DNA of 64,000 nt from Erysipelotrichaceae bacterium (GTDB taxonomy: Bacteria > Bacillota_I > Bacilli_A > Erysipelotrichales > Erysipelotrichaceae). Location of the stretch: NCBI GenBank assembly GCA_022772735.1, contig JALEZD010000018.1:124001-188000 (forward strand), read 5' to 3'. The number at the start of each line of letters is the position of its first letter. The first letter of the stretch is position 1. A program made the position numbers and the translations under genes. The notes under the pieces were generated by a model. It ran no database searches. It was given only the letters and a program-made list of their open reading frames with translations, and was not told the origin of the DNA. Positions 56,954 to 64,000 of the stretch are shown one piece after another.

Positions 56954-58010
56954 TTAAGTAATAATATTTAGTATTTTACTTCTCTTACTAAAAATTACCT
57001 TCACTTTCCTTTCTAAATACTTCTCAATATCAAACAAGTTCTTCTTATCATTATCTTCAAGAAATCTATAATTTTTATGTTTCGTTGTATCAAACTTATC
57101 TGAATAATAAGGTCTTGACCCCTAATCTCTAAAATACATTTTCCACCATCCATAACTTTTATTTCATCTCTACTCATTAGTTCTTTTCCAGTCTTTTGAT
57201 AGTTAAGACCAAATGATTTTTGATTGGATCTAGTTTCTGATGTGTTGTAAAGGTCAATAGTTTCTTTTCCTGAGTTTTCTGACAGTTCTTTAAGTGTTGT
57301 TCCCTCTTTACCGACTAAGAACAATTCACTATCACAGTTGCCTATAATTGTATCTTCATTGTCTTTATAGATTACTTTTAATTGTGATTTTGCTTGTAAA
57401 ATAATACTTGCTGATATTTCTCTACTTCTAATTGTTGCAATTAGTTTCTCGAATCTTGGAATCAGTCCAATATTGGCGAACTCATCTAGTAAGCACCTAA
57501 CATGGATTGGTAATCGTCCACCATATTCATCATCTGCCTTATCACAAAGTAGATTAAATAATTGAGAATACATAATTGACACGACAAAATTAAAGGTATC
57601 ATCTGTATCTGAGATAATAACAAATGGTGCAGTTTTTATATCCTCTAATGTATCAAGTTCTAATTCGTCTTCACTCATTAAATTTCTAAGCTCTTCAATA
57701 TCAAATGGTGCAAATCTTACTCCACAAGAAATAAGAATACTTTTAGCTGTTTTTCCTGCAGCTAATTTATATTTTTTATATTGTTTAACTGCAAAATGAC
57801 TCAGATTTTTTTCTTCTAAAACTTCAAACATTAAATCAATAGCATTTTTAAAGTTTTCATCGTCTTCTCTAACTTCATTAGCATCAATCATTGCAAGTAA
57901 ATATTAAAAATCTTTTCTTCCTTAGGACTTTCATAGTAAATATATCCTATAAGTGCTTGATAGTATAACTTTTCAGCCTTTAACCAAAAATCTTCTCCTG
58001 ATTTTTCTCA
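56954..58010 (-). pseudogene. Decayed TraG/VirD4-type conjugative coupling protein
   Basis: Three pieces of one protein in different frames. The upstream piece (SGEDFWLKAEKLYYQALIG, to about 57890), the central piece (57013-57891) with the Walker B region CLLDEFANIGLIPRFEKL, IRSREISASIILQAKSQL and KVMDGGKCILEIRG, then a frameshift and SRPYYSDKFDTTKHKNYRF to the stop at 56954. The match is to the VirD4-like CD1115-type proteins of gut Firmicutes conjugative elements. The N-terminal membrane part with Walker A is missing at the island edge, so it is inactive. Confidence 0.85.
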
Positions 58011-58112
58011 TTTTTAGTATCAAAATAGTATCGCTCAAGAGTATTTTTCACCGCTTAATCGCTAAAACTCAATATTTTCAACGGTTTTATAGCATTAACA
58101 TATTTACTTCTG
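58011..58112. other. Right end of the guaA island
   Basis: Non-coding; begins with AGTATC repeats (58017-58033) matching the set near 48951, and reaches the guaA stop at 58113. Serves as the near-guaA end of the element. Confidence 0.6.
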
Positions 58113-59654
58113 TCACTCCCACTCTATTGTTGAAGGCGGTTTAGAAGTTATGTCATAGCACACTCTATTAATACCCTTAACTTCATTCACTATGCGAGTA
58201 GAAATTTTATCCAAAACATCATAAGGAATTCTTGACCAACTTGCAGTCATTCCATCAATAGATGTAACTGCTCTAATCGCAACAGTATATTCATAAGTTC
58301 TTTGGTCACCCATAACCCCAACAGATTTAATATCTGGTAGACAAGTAAAATACTGCCATATTTCTCTATCAAGACCTGCATTTTTAATCTCTTCTCTTAA
58401 AATTGCATCAGACTCTCTAACAATCTCTAATTTTTCCTTTGTAATTTCCCCTAAAACTCTTATCCCTAATCCCGGTCCTGGAAATGGTTGTCTCCAAACT
58501 AAATCTTCACTAAGTCCAAGTTCAATCCCCAAAGCTCTAACTTCATCTTTAAACAAAGTATTTAAAGGTTCAATCAATTTAAATTGCATATCATCTGGTA
58601 AACCACCTACATTATGATGGGATTTAATTGTTTGTGCAGTCTTTGTCCCACTTTCAATCACATCAGTATAAAGTGTACCCTGCGCAAGCCACTTAATATT
58701 TTCACCCTCAAGTAATTTTTTTACCTCATCATCAAATGTATATACAAACTCATTCCCAATTATTTTTCTTTTCTCTTCTGGATCTTTTACACCCTTAAGT
58801 TTGTTTAAAAACCTCTCACTCGCATCTATTTTAGTCAAGTTTAAATCCATTTTTTCTTTAAATGTTTTCATCACACTTTCAGCTTCATCTTTTCTAAGCA
58901 ATCCATGATCAATAAACATACAATATAAACTTTTACCAATCGCTTTATTAAGCAATGCCGCAACAACAGAAGAATCAACACCACCAGAAAGTGCCAATAA
59001 AACTTTATCATCCTTAACTACATTTCTAATTTTTTCCACTTCTGTTTCAATAAAAGACGCCATAGACCAATTCGCATCTGCTTTACAAATTTTAAACACA
59101 AAGTTTTTAAGCATATCAATTCCATATTCAGAATTTCTAACTTCAGGATGAAACTGCACAGAATAAATAGGTTTTTCTCTGTGTTGACTAGCCGCAAACT
59201 TACATGTAGAACTTGACGCAATAACATCAAAACCCTCCGCCATTTCACTAACTTGATCGCCATGAGACATCCAAACTATTTGATTTGACGGCAATCCATC
59301 AAACAATAGGCTGTCATTAAACACTTCTATCTCAGCCCTACCATATTCTTTTTTATCACATGCCTTAACACTTCCACCTAAAGTATGATGAGTTAACTGC
59401 ATACCATAACATATTCCCAAAACAGGAATACTACCATTTAATATTTCAGGATCACACCCAAAAGCACCATCATCATACACACTATTTGGACCACCACTAA
59501 AAACAATCCCTTTAACATCTTTAAAAGACATTATTTCCTTTAAAGTAAGTGTATGTGGGTGTAATTCACTATATACTCCAAATTCTCTAATTCTTCTTGC
59601 AATCAACTGATTGTATTGACTACCATAATCCAAAACAATTATTTTATCTGCCAC
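58113..59654 (-). CDS. guaA: GMP synthase (glutamine-hydrolysing)
   Basis: A 513-residue two-domain enzyme that makes GMP from XMP. The glutamine amidotransferase has GICYGMQ (catalytic Cys) and [10 protein letters not shown]; the ATP pyrophosphatase domain has [11 protein letters not shown]; the dimerisation end closes with KPPSTIEWE. It is complete although the 3' end is an island insertion site (the TIEWE codons are duplicated at 48838). AGGAGG lies upstream. Confidence 0.97.
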   Translation of the reverse strand: MADKIIVLDYGSQYNQLIARRIREFGVYSELHPHTLTLKEIMSFKDVKGIVFSGGPNSVYDDGAFGCDPEILNGSIPVLGICYGMQLTHHTLGGSVKACDKKEYGRAEIEVFNDSLLFDGLPSNQIVWMSHGDQVSEMAEGFDVIASSSTCKFAASQHREKPIYSVQFHPEVRNSEYGIDMLKNFVFKICKADANWSMASFIETEVEKIRNVVKDDKVLLALSGGVDSSVVAALLNKAIGKSLYCMFIDHGLLRKDEAESVMKTFKEKMDLNLTKIDASERFLNKLKGVKDPEEKRKIIGNEFVYTFDDEVKKLLEGENIKWLAQGTLYTDVIESGTKTAQTIKSHHNVGGLPDDMQFKLIEPLNTLFKDEVRALGIELGLSEDLVWRQPFPGPGLGIRVLGEITKEKLEIVRESDAILREEIKNAGLDREIWQYFTCLPDIKSVGVMGDQRTYEYTVAIRAVTSIDGMTASWSRIPYDVLDKISTRIVNEVKGINRVCYDITSKPPSTIEWE

Positions 59655-59672
59655 AACTTCCTCCTCCTTATA

Positions 59673-59700
59673 TAAAAAAATAAGTGGGATAACCCACCTA
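59673..59700 (-). terminator. Terminator of the purine permease gene
   Basis: TAAGTGGG (59681-59688), ATAA loop, CCCACCTA (59693-59700), followed by a T-run on the minus strand. It lies between the permease stop and guaA. Confidence 0.85.
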
Positions 59701-59727
59701 TATTTTACATTAAAATATTAATACTTA

Positions 59728-61047
59728 CTACATTGTAATAAAGTAAATTAAGAAAATTAAATCTAAAACATAAATAACTGGAACTATCTCTTTTGATTTA
59801 CCTGCAAAAATCATTGAAACTGTATAAAACAAAAATCCAACCGCAATTCCATCAGAAATTGAGTAAGTTAAAATCATTGTTACAATTGTTAAAAATGCAG
59901 GTGCAGCAACTGAAATATCATCCCATTCTACACCCTTTAATTGTTGAGACATAAATATACCAACAACAATTAAAGCAGGTGCAGTAACAGCACTTGTAAC
60001 AACACTCAATATAGGTGAAAAGAAAATTGATAATATAAATAACACCCCTGTTGTTACTGCAGTTAACCCTGTTCTTCCACCAGCCGCAACTCCTGAACCA
60101 CTTTCAACAAATGATGTAACAGTAGAAGTTCCAAGACCTGCTCCTACAATAGTACCTACTGAATCGCTCAAAAGTGCCTTTTCAACATTTTCAAGTTCTC
60201 CATTTTCTTTAACTAAACCAATATCATTACCAACCGCAACTAAAGTTCCGGCTGTATCAAAAAAATCAACAAATAAGAAAGAGAAAATAACCATAAATGC
60301 ACTTGGTTTAGAGAACAGTTCACCAAATCCTTTTGAAAATATACCAATTGTTGATGTATCAAGTTCAAATGAAACAATCTTTGATGGTAAAGTTGGTAAA
60401 CCTTCTGCTAATCCTGCAAAATTCATCAATAAACCAATAATTGATGTTGCGATTAATCCCCAGAAAACTGCCGCAGGAACTTTTTTTACAACAAGTCCCA
60501 CAGTAATAAACAAACCTATAACAGCTAATAAAACAATAGGATCCTTAAAATTTCCAAGTGTTACAAATGTCGCTTCACTTGCAACAATAATTTTTGCATT
60601 CGCAAATCCAATAAACGCAATAAAGAAACCTATACCTGCACCAATCGCTAGTTTCATGTTTTTAGGGATTGCATTTATAACAATTTTTCTAATCCCTGTA
60701 ACAGATATTACCAAAAATAATAACCCTGAAACAAATACAGCAGCCAATGCAGCTTCAGGTGTATATCCAAACCCAAAACATACTGTATAAGTGAAAAACG
60801 CATTTACACCCATACCTGCTGAAAGCGCAACTGGATAATTCGCAAGAACTCCCATTAAAATAGTAGCTATTGCTGATGAGATTGCTGTCGCAAAAAATAC
60901 ACCATTAAATGACATACCTGTTGCTGACAAGATTGATGGATTGACAAAAAGAATGTAGGCCATAGCTAAGAATGTTGTTAAACCAGCGATAACTTCAGTC
61001 TTAACATTTGTTCCTTTTTCTGTCAACTTGAACATTTTTTCTAACAT
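59728..61047 (-). CDS. NCS2-type hypoxanthine/guanine permease
   Basis: A 439-residue permease with about 12-14 helices. TEVIAGLTTFLAMAYILFVNPSIL at the start, MGVNAFFTYTVCFGFGYTPEAAL, and the GAGLGTSTVTSFVESGSGVAAGGRTGL segment split across helices are marks of the AzgA/PbuG subfamily. It imports hypoxanthine and guanine, and feeds the guaA pathway. A guanine riboswitch in its leader supports the substrate call. Confidence 0.93.
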   Translation of the reverse strand: MLEKMFKLTEKGTNVKTEVIAGLTTFLAMAYILFVNPSILSATGMSFNGVFFATAISSAIATILMGVLANYPVALSAGMGVNAFFTYTVCFGFGYTPEAALAAVFVSGLLFLVISVTGIRKIVINAIPKNMKLAIGAGIGFFIAFIGFANAKIIVASEATFVTLGNFKDPIVLLAVIGLFITVGLVVKKVPAAVFWGLIATSIIGLLMNFAGLAEGLPTLPSKIVSFELDTSTIGIFSKGFGELFSKPSAFMVIFSFLFVDFFDTAGTLVAVGNDIGLVKENGELENVEKALLSDSVGTIVGAGLGTSTVTSFVESGSGVAAGGRTGLTAVTTGVLFILSIFFSPILSVVTSAVTAPALIVVGIFMSQQLKGVEWDDISVAAPAFLTIVTMILTYSISDGIAVGFLFYTVSMIFAGKSKEIVPVIYVLDLIFLIYFITM

Positions 61048-61080
61048 ACTATCCTCCTATTTATTAGAAGAACACCAAAT

Positions 61081-61185
61081 AAAAAAAGTCTTTGATTGCA
61101 CACCAAAAACTTCAAACCCGTAGTGCAACATTTACGGTGTTGCCTAGAGACTTCCATGCCATATTCCATGGAATTATACGGTGTC
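61081..61185 (-). promoter_or_regulatory. Guanine riboswitch with terminator
   Basis: On the minus strand: P1 CCGTA/TACGG (61118-61122 with 61177-61181), P2 TTCCATG/CATGGAA, J2/3 GTCTCTA, P3 with loop CACCGTAAATG as in the xpt riboswitch, and ACTACGG with a C at the position that selects guanine. Downstream, AAGTTTTTG pairs with CAAAGACTT, then Ts, forming the OFF terminator. High guanine should stop transcription of the permease. Confidence 0.92.
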
Positions 61186-61198
61186 CATCAACGAAAAC

Positions 61199-61227
61199 AT
61201 TATACTTGTTTAAATAAAAATAAACAA
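61199..61227 (-). promoter_or_regulatory. Promoter of the purine permease
   Basis: Minus-strand TTGTTT (61222-61227), 17-base spacer, TATAAT (61199-61204), upstream of the riboswitch. Confidence 0.75.
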
Positions 61228-61284
61228 TACAAAGATTAATAAATACAAATTATTTACGTTTTTTTACTAAAATTATTATTAAAT

Positions 61285-62868
61285 TTATCTATTTTTCACA
61301 CTTTCAATAAAACATTTAAAAAGTGGATGTGCATTATTAGGTCTACTTTTAAATTCTGGATGATATTGAACTCCAATAAAAAAATCACAATTTATGTTTT
61401 CTATCGCTTCAACAAGTTTACCATCTGGTGAAACCCCAACTATATTCATTCCATTTTCATTAAATAAATTTCTATATTCATTATTAAATTCGTATCTGTG
61501 CCTATGCCTTTCCGATATATTTAATGCTTTGTATATCCTATTTAATAAACTCCCTTCTTTTATAACACATGGATATGCCCCAAGCCTCATTGTTCCACCT
61601 TTATTAATTTCATCATTTTGATCTTCCATATAGTCAATTATTGTATATTTACTAGATGGATTAAATTCTTTTGATGTTGCTTCTTTTATACCTAACACAT
61701 TTTTTGCAAACTCAATTGCTGCAATTTGCATACCTAAACATATCCCTAAATATGGAACATTATTTTCTCTGGCAAATTTTGCGGCTAAAATTTTCCCTTC
61801 AATTCCTCTATCTCCAAACCCACCTGGAACAACTATTCCATTAACATCAGATAATAATTCATTTACATTATCTTCAGTTATTTCACTCGATTCAATCCAT
61901 TTAAAATCAATTTTACATCCTGTTTCATATCCTCCATGTTTTAATGCCTCAATAACAGATAGATACGCATCATGTAGTTTTACATATTTACCCACAATAG
62001 CAACTCTCACTTCTTTTTTTGCATTATAAATTTTAGTAACAGTTTTATTCCAGTCATTTAAATCAATTTTATTAGTTTTTATTCCTAACTCTTTACAAAT
62101 TATTTCAGAAATGTTTTGTTTTTCTAACATTAATGGAGCTTCATACAAATCATTAACTGTTATATTTTCAATGACATTAGTTTTTTTCACATTACAAAAA
62201 AGTGATATTTTATTTTTTATTTCTTCATCCAAATTATCATCACACCTTGCAACAATTATATCCGGTGAAATACCTGCCATCTGTAAATCTTTAACAGATC
62301 TTTGAGTTGGTTTTGATTTTAATTCAGTTGAACCTGGAACAGTTAAAACAAGTGTTACATGAATATATATACATTCATTTTCTAAACCAACCTGTCTTAT
62401 TGCTTCAATAAAAGGTTGTGCTTCAATATCTCCAACAGTACCTCCCACCTCAATAATTGCAACATCCGCAAAATTTGATTTACCTACAGAATAAATAAAA
62501 TCTTTAATCTCGTTTGTAATGTGGGGAATAATTTGTACTGTTTCTCCAAGATACTCTCCACGCCTTTCCTTGCTTAAAACATTCCAATAAACCTTTCCTG
62601 TGGTTATATTAGAATATTTATCTAAATTTTCATCAATAAACCTTTCATAATGACCTAAATCCAAATCAGCTTCTGCCCCATCTTCTGTAACAAAAACTTC
62701 TCCATGTTGGTATGGTGACATTGTACCTGGATCCACATTAATATATGGATCTAGTTTTGATGATGCAACTTTTAATCCTCGTGATTTTAATAATCTTCCA
62801 ATTGATGCCGCTGTTATCCCTTTACCAAGTCCTGAAACAACCCCTCCAGTAACAAAAATATACTTCAT
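61285..62868 (-). CDS. pyrG: CTP synthase
   Basis: A 527-residue CTP synthase. The synthetase domain opens [20 protein letters not shown] with [17 protein letters not shown], and the glutamine amidotransferase has LGICLGMQ (Cys) and [12 protein letters not shown]. It makes CTP from UTP. The start at 62868 (MKYIFVT) has AAAGGAG; an ATG at 62988 falls in the leader and is not used. Confidence 0.97.
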   Translation of the reverse strand: MKYIFVTGGVVSGLGKGITAASIGRLLKSRGLKVASSKLDPYINVDPGTMSPYQHGEVFVTEDGAEADLDLGHYERFIDENLDKYSNITTGKVYWNVLSKERRGEYLGETVQIIPHITNEIKDFIYSVGKSNFADVAIIEVGGTVGDIEAQPFIEAIRQVGLENECIYIHVTLVLTVPGSTELKSKPTQRSVKDLQMAGISPDIIVARCDDNLDEEIKNKISLFCNVKKTNVIENITVNDLYEAPLMLEKQNISEIICKELGIKTNKIDLNDWNKTVTKIYNAKKEVRVAIVGKYVKLHDAYLSVIEALKHGGYETGCKIDFKWIESSEITEDNVNELLSDVNGIVVPGGFGDRGIEGKILAAKFARENNVPYLGICLGMQIAAIEFAKNVLGIKEATSKEFNPSSKYTIIDYMEDQNDEINKGGTMRLGAYPCVIKEGSLLNRIYKALNISERHRHRYEFNNEYRNLFNENGMNIVGVSPDGKLVEAIENINCDFFIGVQYHPEFKSRPNNAHPLFKCFIESVKNR

Positions 62869-62892
62869 AAATTCTCCTTTACAATTAAACAC

Positions 62893-62950
62893 AAAAAAAG
62901 AGGTTACAAAACCAAACGAACCAAATGTCGTTTTTTTTGAACCTCTTTTT
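62893..62950 (-). terminator. Leader terminator of pyrG (candidate attenuator)
   Basis: AAAAAGAGGTT (62895-62905) pairs with AACCTCTTTTT (62940-62950), followed by a T-run; it lies downstream of the pyrG promoter and upstream of its start, the place of the pyrG attenuator in other Firmicutes. Confidence 0.75.
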
Positions 62951-62959
62951 AACTCAACC

Positions 62960-62988
62960 ATTATATGATAACAATTTTTCAATTTCAA
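62960..62988 (-). promoter_or_regulatory. Promoter of pyrG
   Basis: Minus-strand TTGAAA (62983-62988), 17-base spacer, TATAAT (62960-62965). The transcript would start about 62953 and read through the leader terminator. Confidence 0.75.
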
Positions 62989-62990
62989 GA

Positions 62991-64000
62991 CTATTTTTTA
63001 CTTTTTTCAATAATTTCTTCTAACAATTCTTTAGGCATAAACCCAGGCAAATATCCTAGCATACTACCATCAGGTTTATACACATATGATGTTGGATATC
63101 CTGTAACTTGATAAAGTCTTTTAACATTAAAATCTTCATCGTAAACTACATTTAAAGTATACCCTCCATCTTTCATAAATTTTTCCACTTCATCTATGCT
63201 TTTTTCCATGCCATCATTTGGAGTTGCAACTAAAATTATTTCTATATCATCACGAGTATTTTTCACTTCTTCTAAAACTGGTAACTCTTGATTACAATAA
63301 TGACACCAAGTTCCATAAAAAGTAACCATAACTGTTTTGCCTTTAAAATCACTTAAGGTGATACTTTCTCCATTACCTTTTTTTAGCGTAAAATCATATT
63401 TTTCAATTTCAGTTTTCTTAGTATTTTCATTAACACTTTCAACAGATTGATTATTCGAAACTTTATTTCCATCAAGCAATTGTATAATTTCTTTAGATGA
63501 TTTATAAATCATATTTATTCCTAAAGCAATAATTATAACACCTGCAATTATTCCTGTTTTATTTACTACATTTTGATATTTTTTAAGTATTGAAAGGATA
63601 GTTTCAGTAAACAAACCTAACAATAAAAACATAAAAATAAATCCAAGAGTATAAAATCCAATATATATGAATCCTTCTACTCTTGATGCAGCATTTGCAG
63701 CCTTTAATATTGCAGAGGCAAGTAATGGGCCAACACAGGGTGACCAAGAAAAACTAAATAAAAAACCTAATAAATACGCAGTTAAAAAATTCATTTTATT
63801 TAAATTGATTTTAAATGGTAAGTTAAATCCAACATTTAAAAATGGAATTTCAATTACCTTCATCGCAATTAATCCAAAAAACAATAAAATAATCCCACTA
63901 AATAAAGAAAATAAAACCGAATATTTTGATGTAATGCTTTGTAAAGAAGAAACAGACAATGCAATCACAAAAAATACTGTAGAAATTCCTAAAACAAAAA
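62991..64000 (-). CDS. CcdA-type membrane protein fused to a thioredoxin-like domain (5' end outside the window)
   Basis: The frame continues without a stop to base 64000, so the start is missing. The visible part has CcdA-like helices ([18 protein letters not shown] near residue 75; the paired Cys of the first CcdA repeat would be upstream), then from about 190 a TlpA-like domain with [20 protein letters not shown] (CHYC redox motif) and [12 protein letters not shown]. It moves electrons across the membrane to an outer disulfide partner, here fused in one chain. The start codon at 63968 is only an internal GTG. Confidence 0.88.
   Translation of the reverse strand, partial: FVLGISTVFFVIALSVSSLQSITSKYSVLFSLFSGIILLFFGLIAMKVIEIPFLNVGFNLPFKINLNKMNFLTAYLLGFLFSFSWSPCVGPLLASAILKAANAASRVEGFIYIGFYTLGFIFMFLLLGLFTETILSILKKYQNVVNKTGIIAGVIIIALGINMIYKSSKEIIQLLDGNKVSNNQSVESVNENTKKTEIEKYDFTLKKGNGESITLSDFKGKTVMVTFYGTWCHYCNQELPVLEEVKNTRDDIEIILVATPNDGMEKSIDEVEKFMKDGGYTLNVVYDEDFNVKRLYQVTGYPTSYVYKPDGSMLGYLPGFMPKELLEEIIEKSKK

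Noticed and set aside
62869-62988. Longer CTP synthase start at 62988
   Set aside because: It would translate the promoter-leader and terminator; MKYIFVT with AAAGGAG is the family start.

Overview
The window is AT-rich (roughly 30% GC by eye) chromosomal DNA from a low-GC Firmicutes-like bacterium, most plausibly a gut-type Bacilli/Erysipelotrichia lineage. Evidence for this: GatCAB amidotransferase, PcrA, an NAD+-dependent ligase, DivIVA, a guanine riboswitch, D-Ala-D-Ala carboxypeptidases (so a peptidoglycan wall), strong AGGAGG ribosome binding sites and short intrinsic terminators. UGA is used as a stop (for example in guaA), so this is the standard bacterial code. The exact taxon cannot be fixed from the sequence alone.

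Layout. 1-3182: an ABC exporter pair under a TetR regulator with a clear palindromic operator, then a small membrane protein. 3491-4438: a decayed ISL3-type transposase. 4.63-12.16 kb: a mosaic of two small genomic islands stacked at the 3' end of the 23S rRNA methyltransferase gene rlmD. The intact rlmD ends at 12120, and two relic rlmD 3' ends remain at 6911-6952 and 4638-4694. Island cargo: a PD-(D/E)XK-like protein in one; a DUF262/DUF1524 protein, an Xre-like regulator, a truncated serine recombinase, a YdcP (Tn916 Orf23-type) protein and a large protein with a HEPN-type RX4H motif in the other. 13.5-47.9 kb: housekeeping genes (a NagB-like gene, gatCAB-ligA-pcrA, rRNA modification and cell wall genes, pepT, typA, dacA, tRNA-Leu, two COG0523 GTPase genes, an ECF sigma/anti-sigma pair, divIVA-lepB, a glycosyltransferase cluster, sbcCD, an MFS transporter, thyA-folA).

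48.0-58.1 kb: a second accessory region. A 9.3 kb island sits in the 3' end of guaA: the last guaA codons are repeated at 48838-48864. It carries a regulator-mod-res type III restriction-modification operon whose last gene encodes a protein with a HEPN-type RX4H motif, a candidate ADP-ribosyltransferase-fold protein, and the decayed remains of a conjugative coupling protein (TraG/VirD4). A frameshifted GIY-YIG/DUF4357 gene lies just outside it. 58.1-64.0 kb: guaA, a purine permease behind a guanine riboswitch, pyrG behind a leader terminator, and the 3' part of a CcdA-thioredoxin fusion gene that runs off the window.

The most striking theme is two independent integration hotspots (rlmD and guaA 3' ends), both filled with anti-phage-type cargo and with the worn-out machinery of conjugative elements. 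Two different proteins with an RNxxxH HEPN motif, one in each island, are the best candidates for uncharacterised RNase-type defence effectors. The HTH-Mod-Res-HEPN operon is the best candidate for an undescribed composite system.
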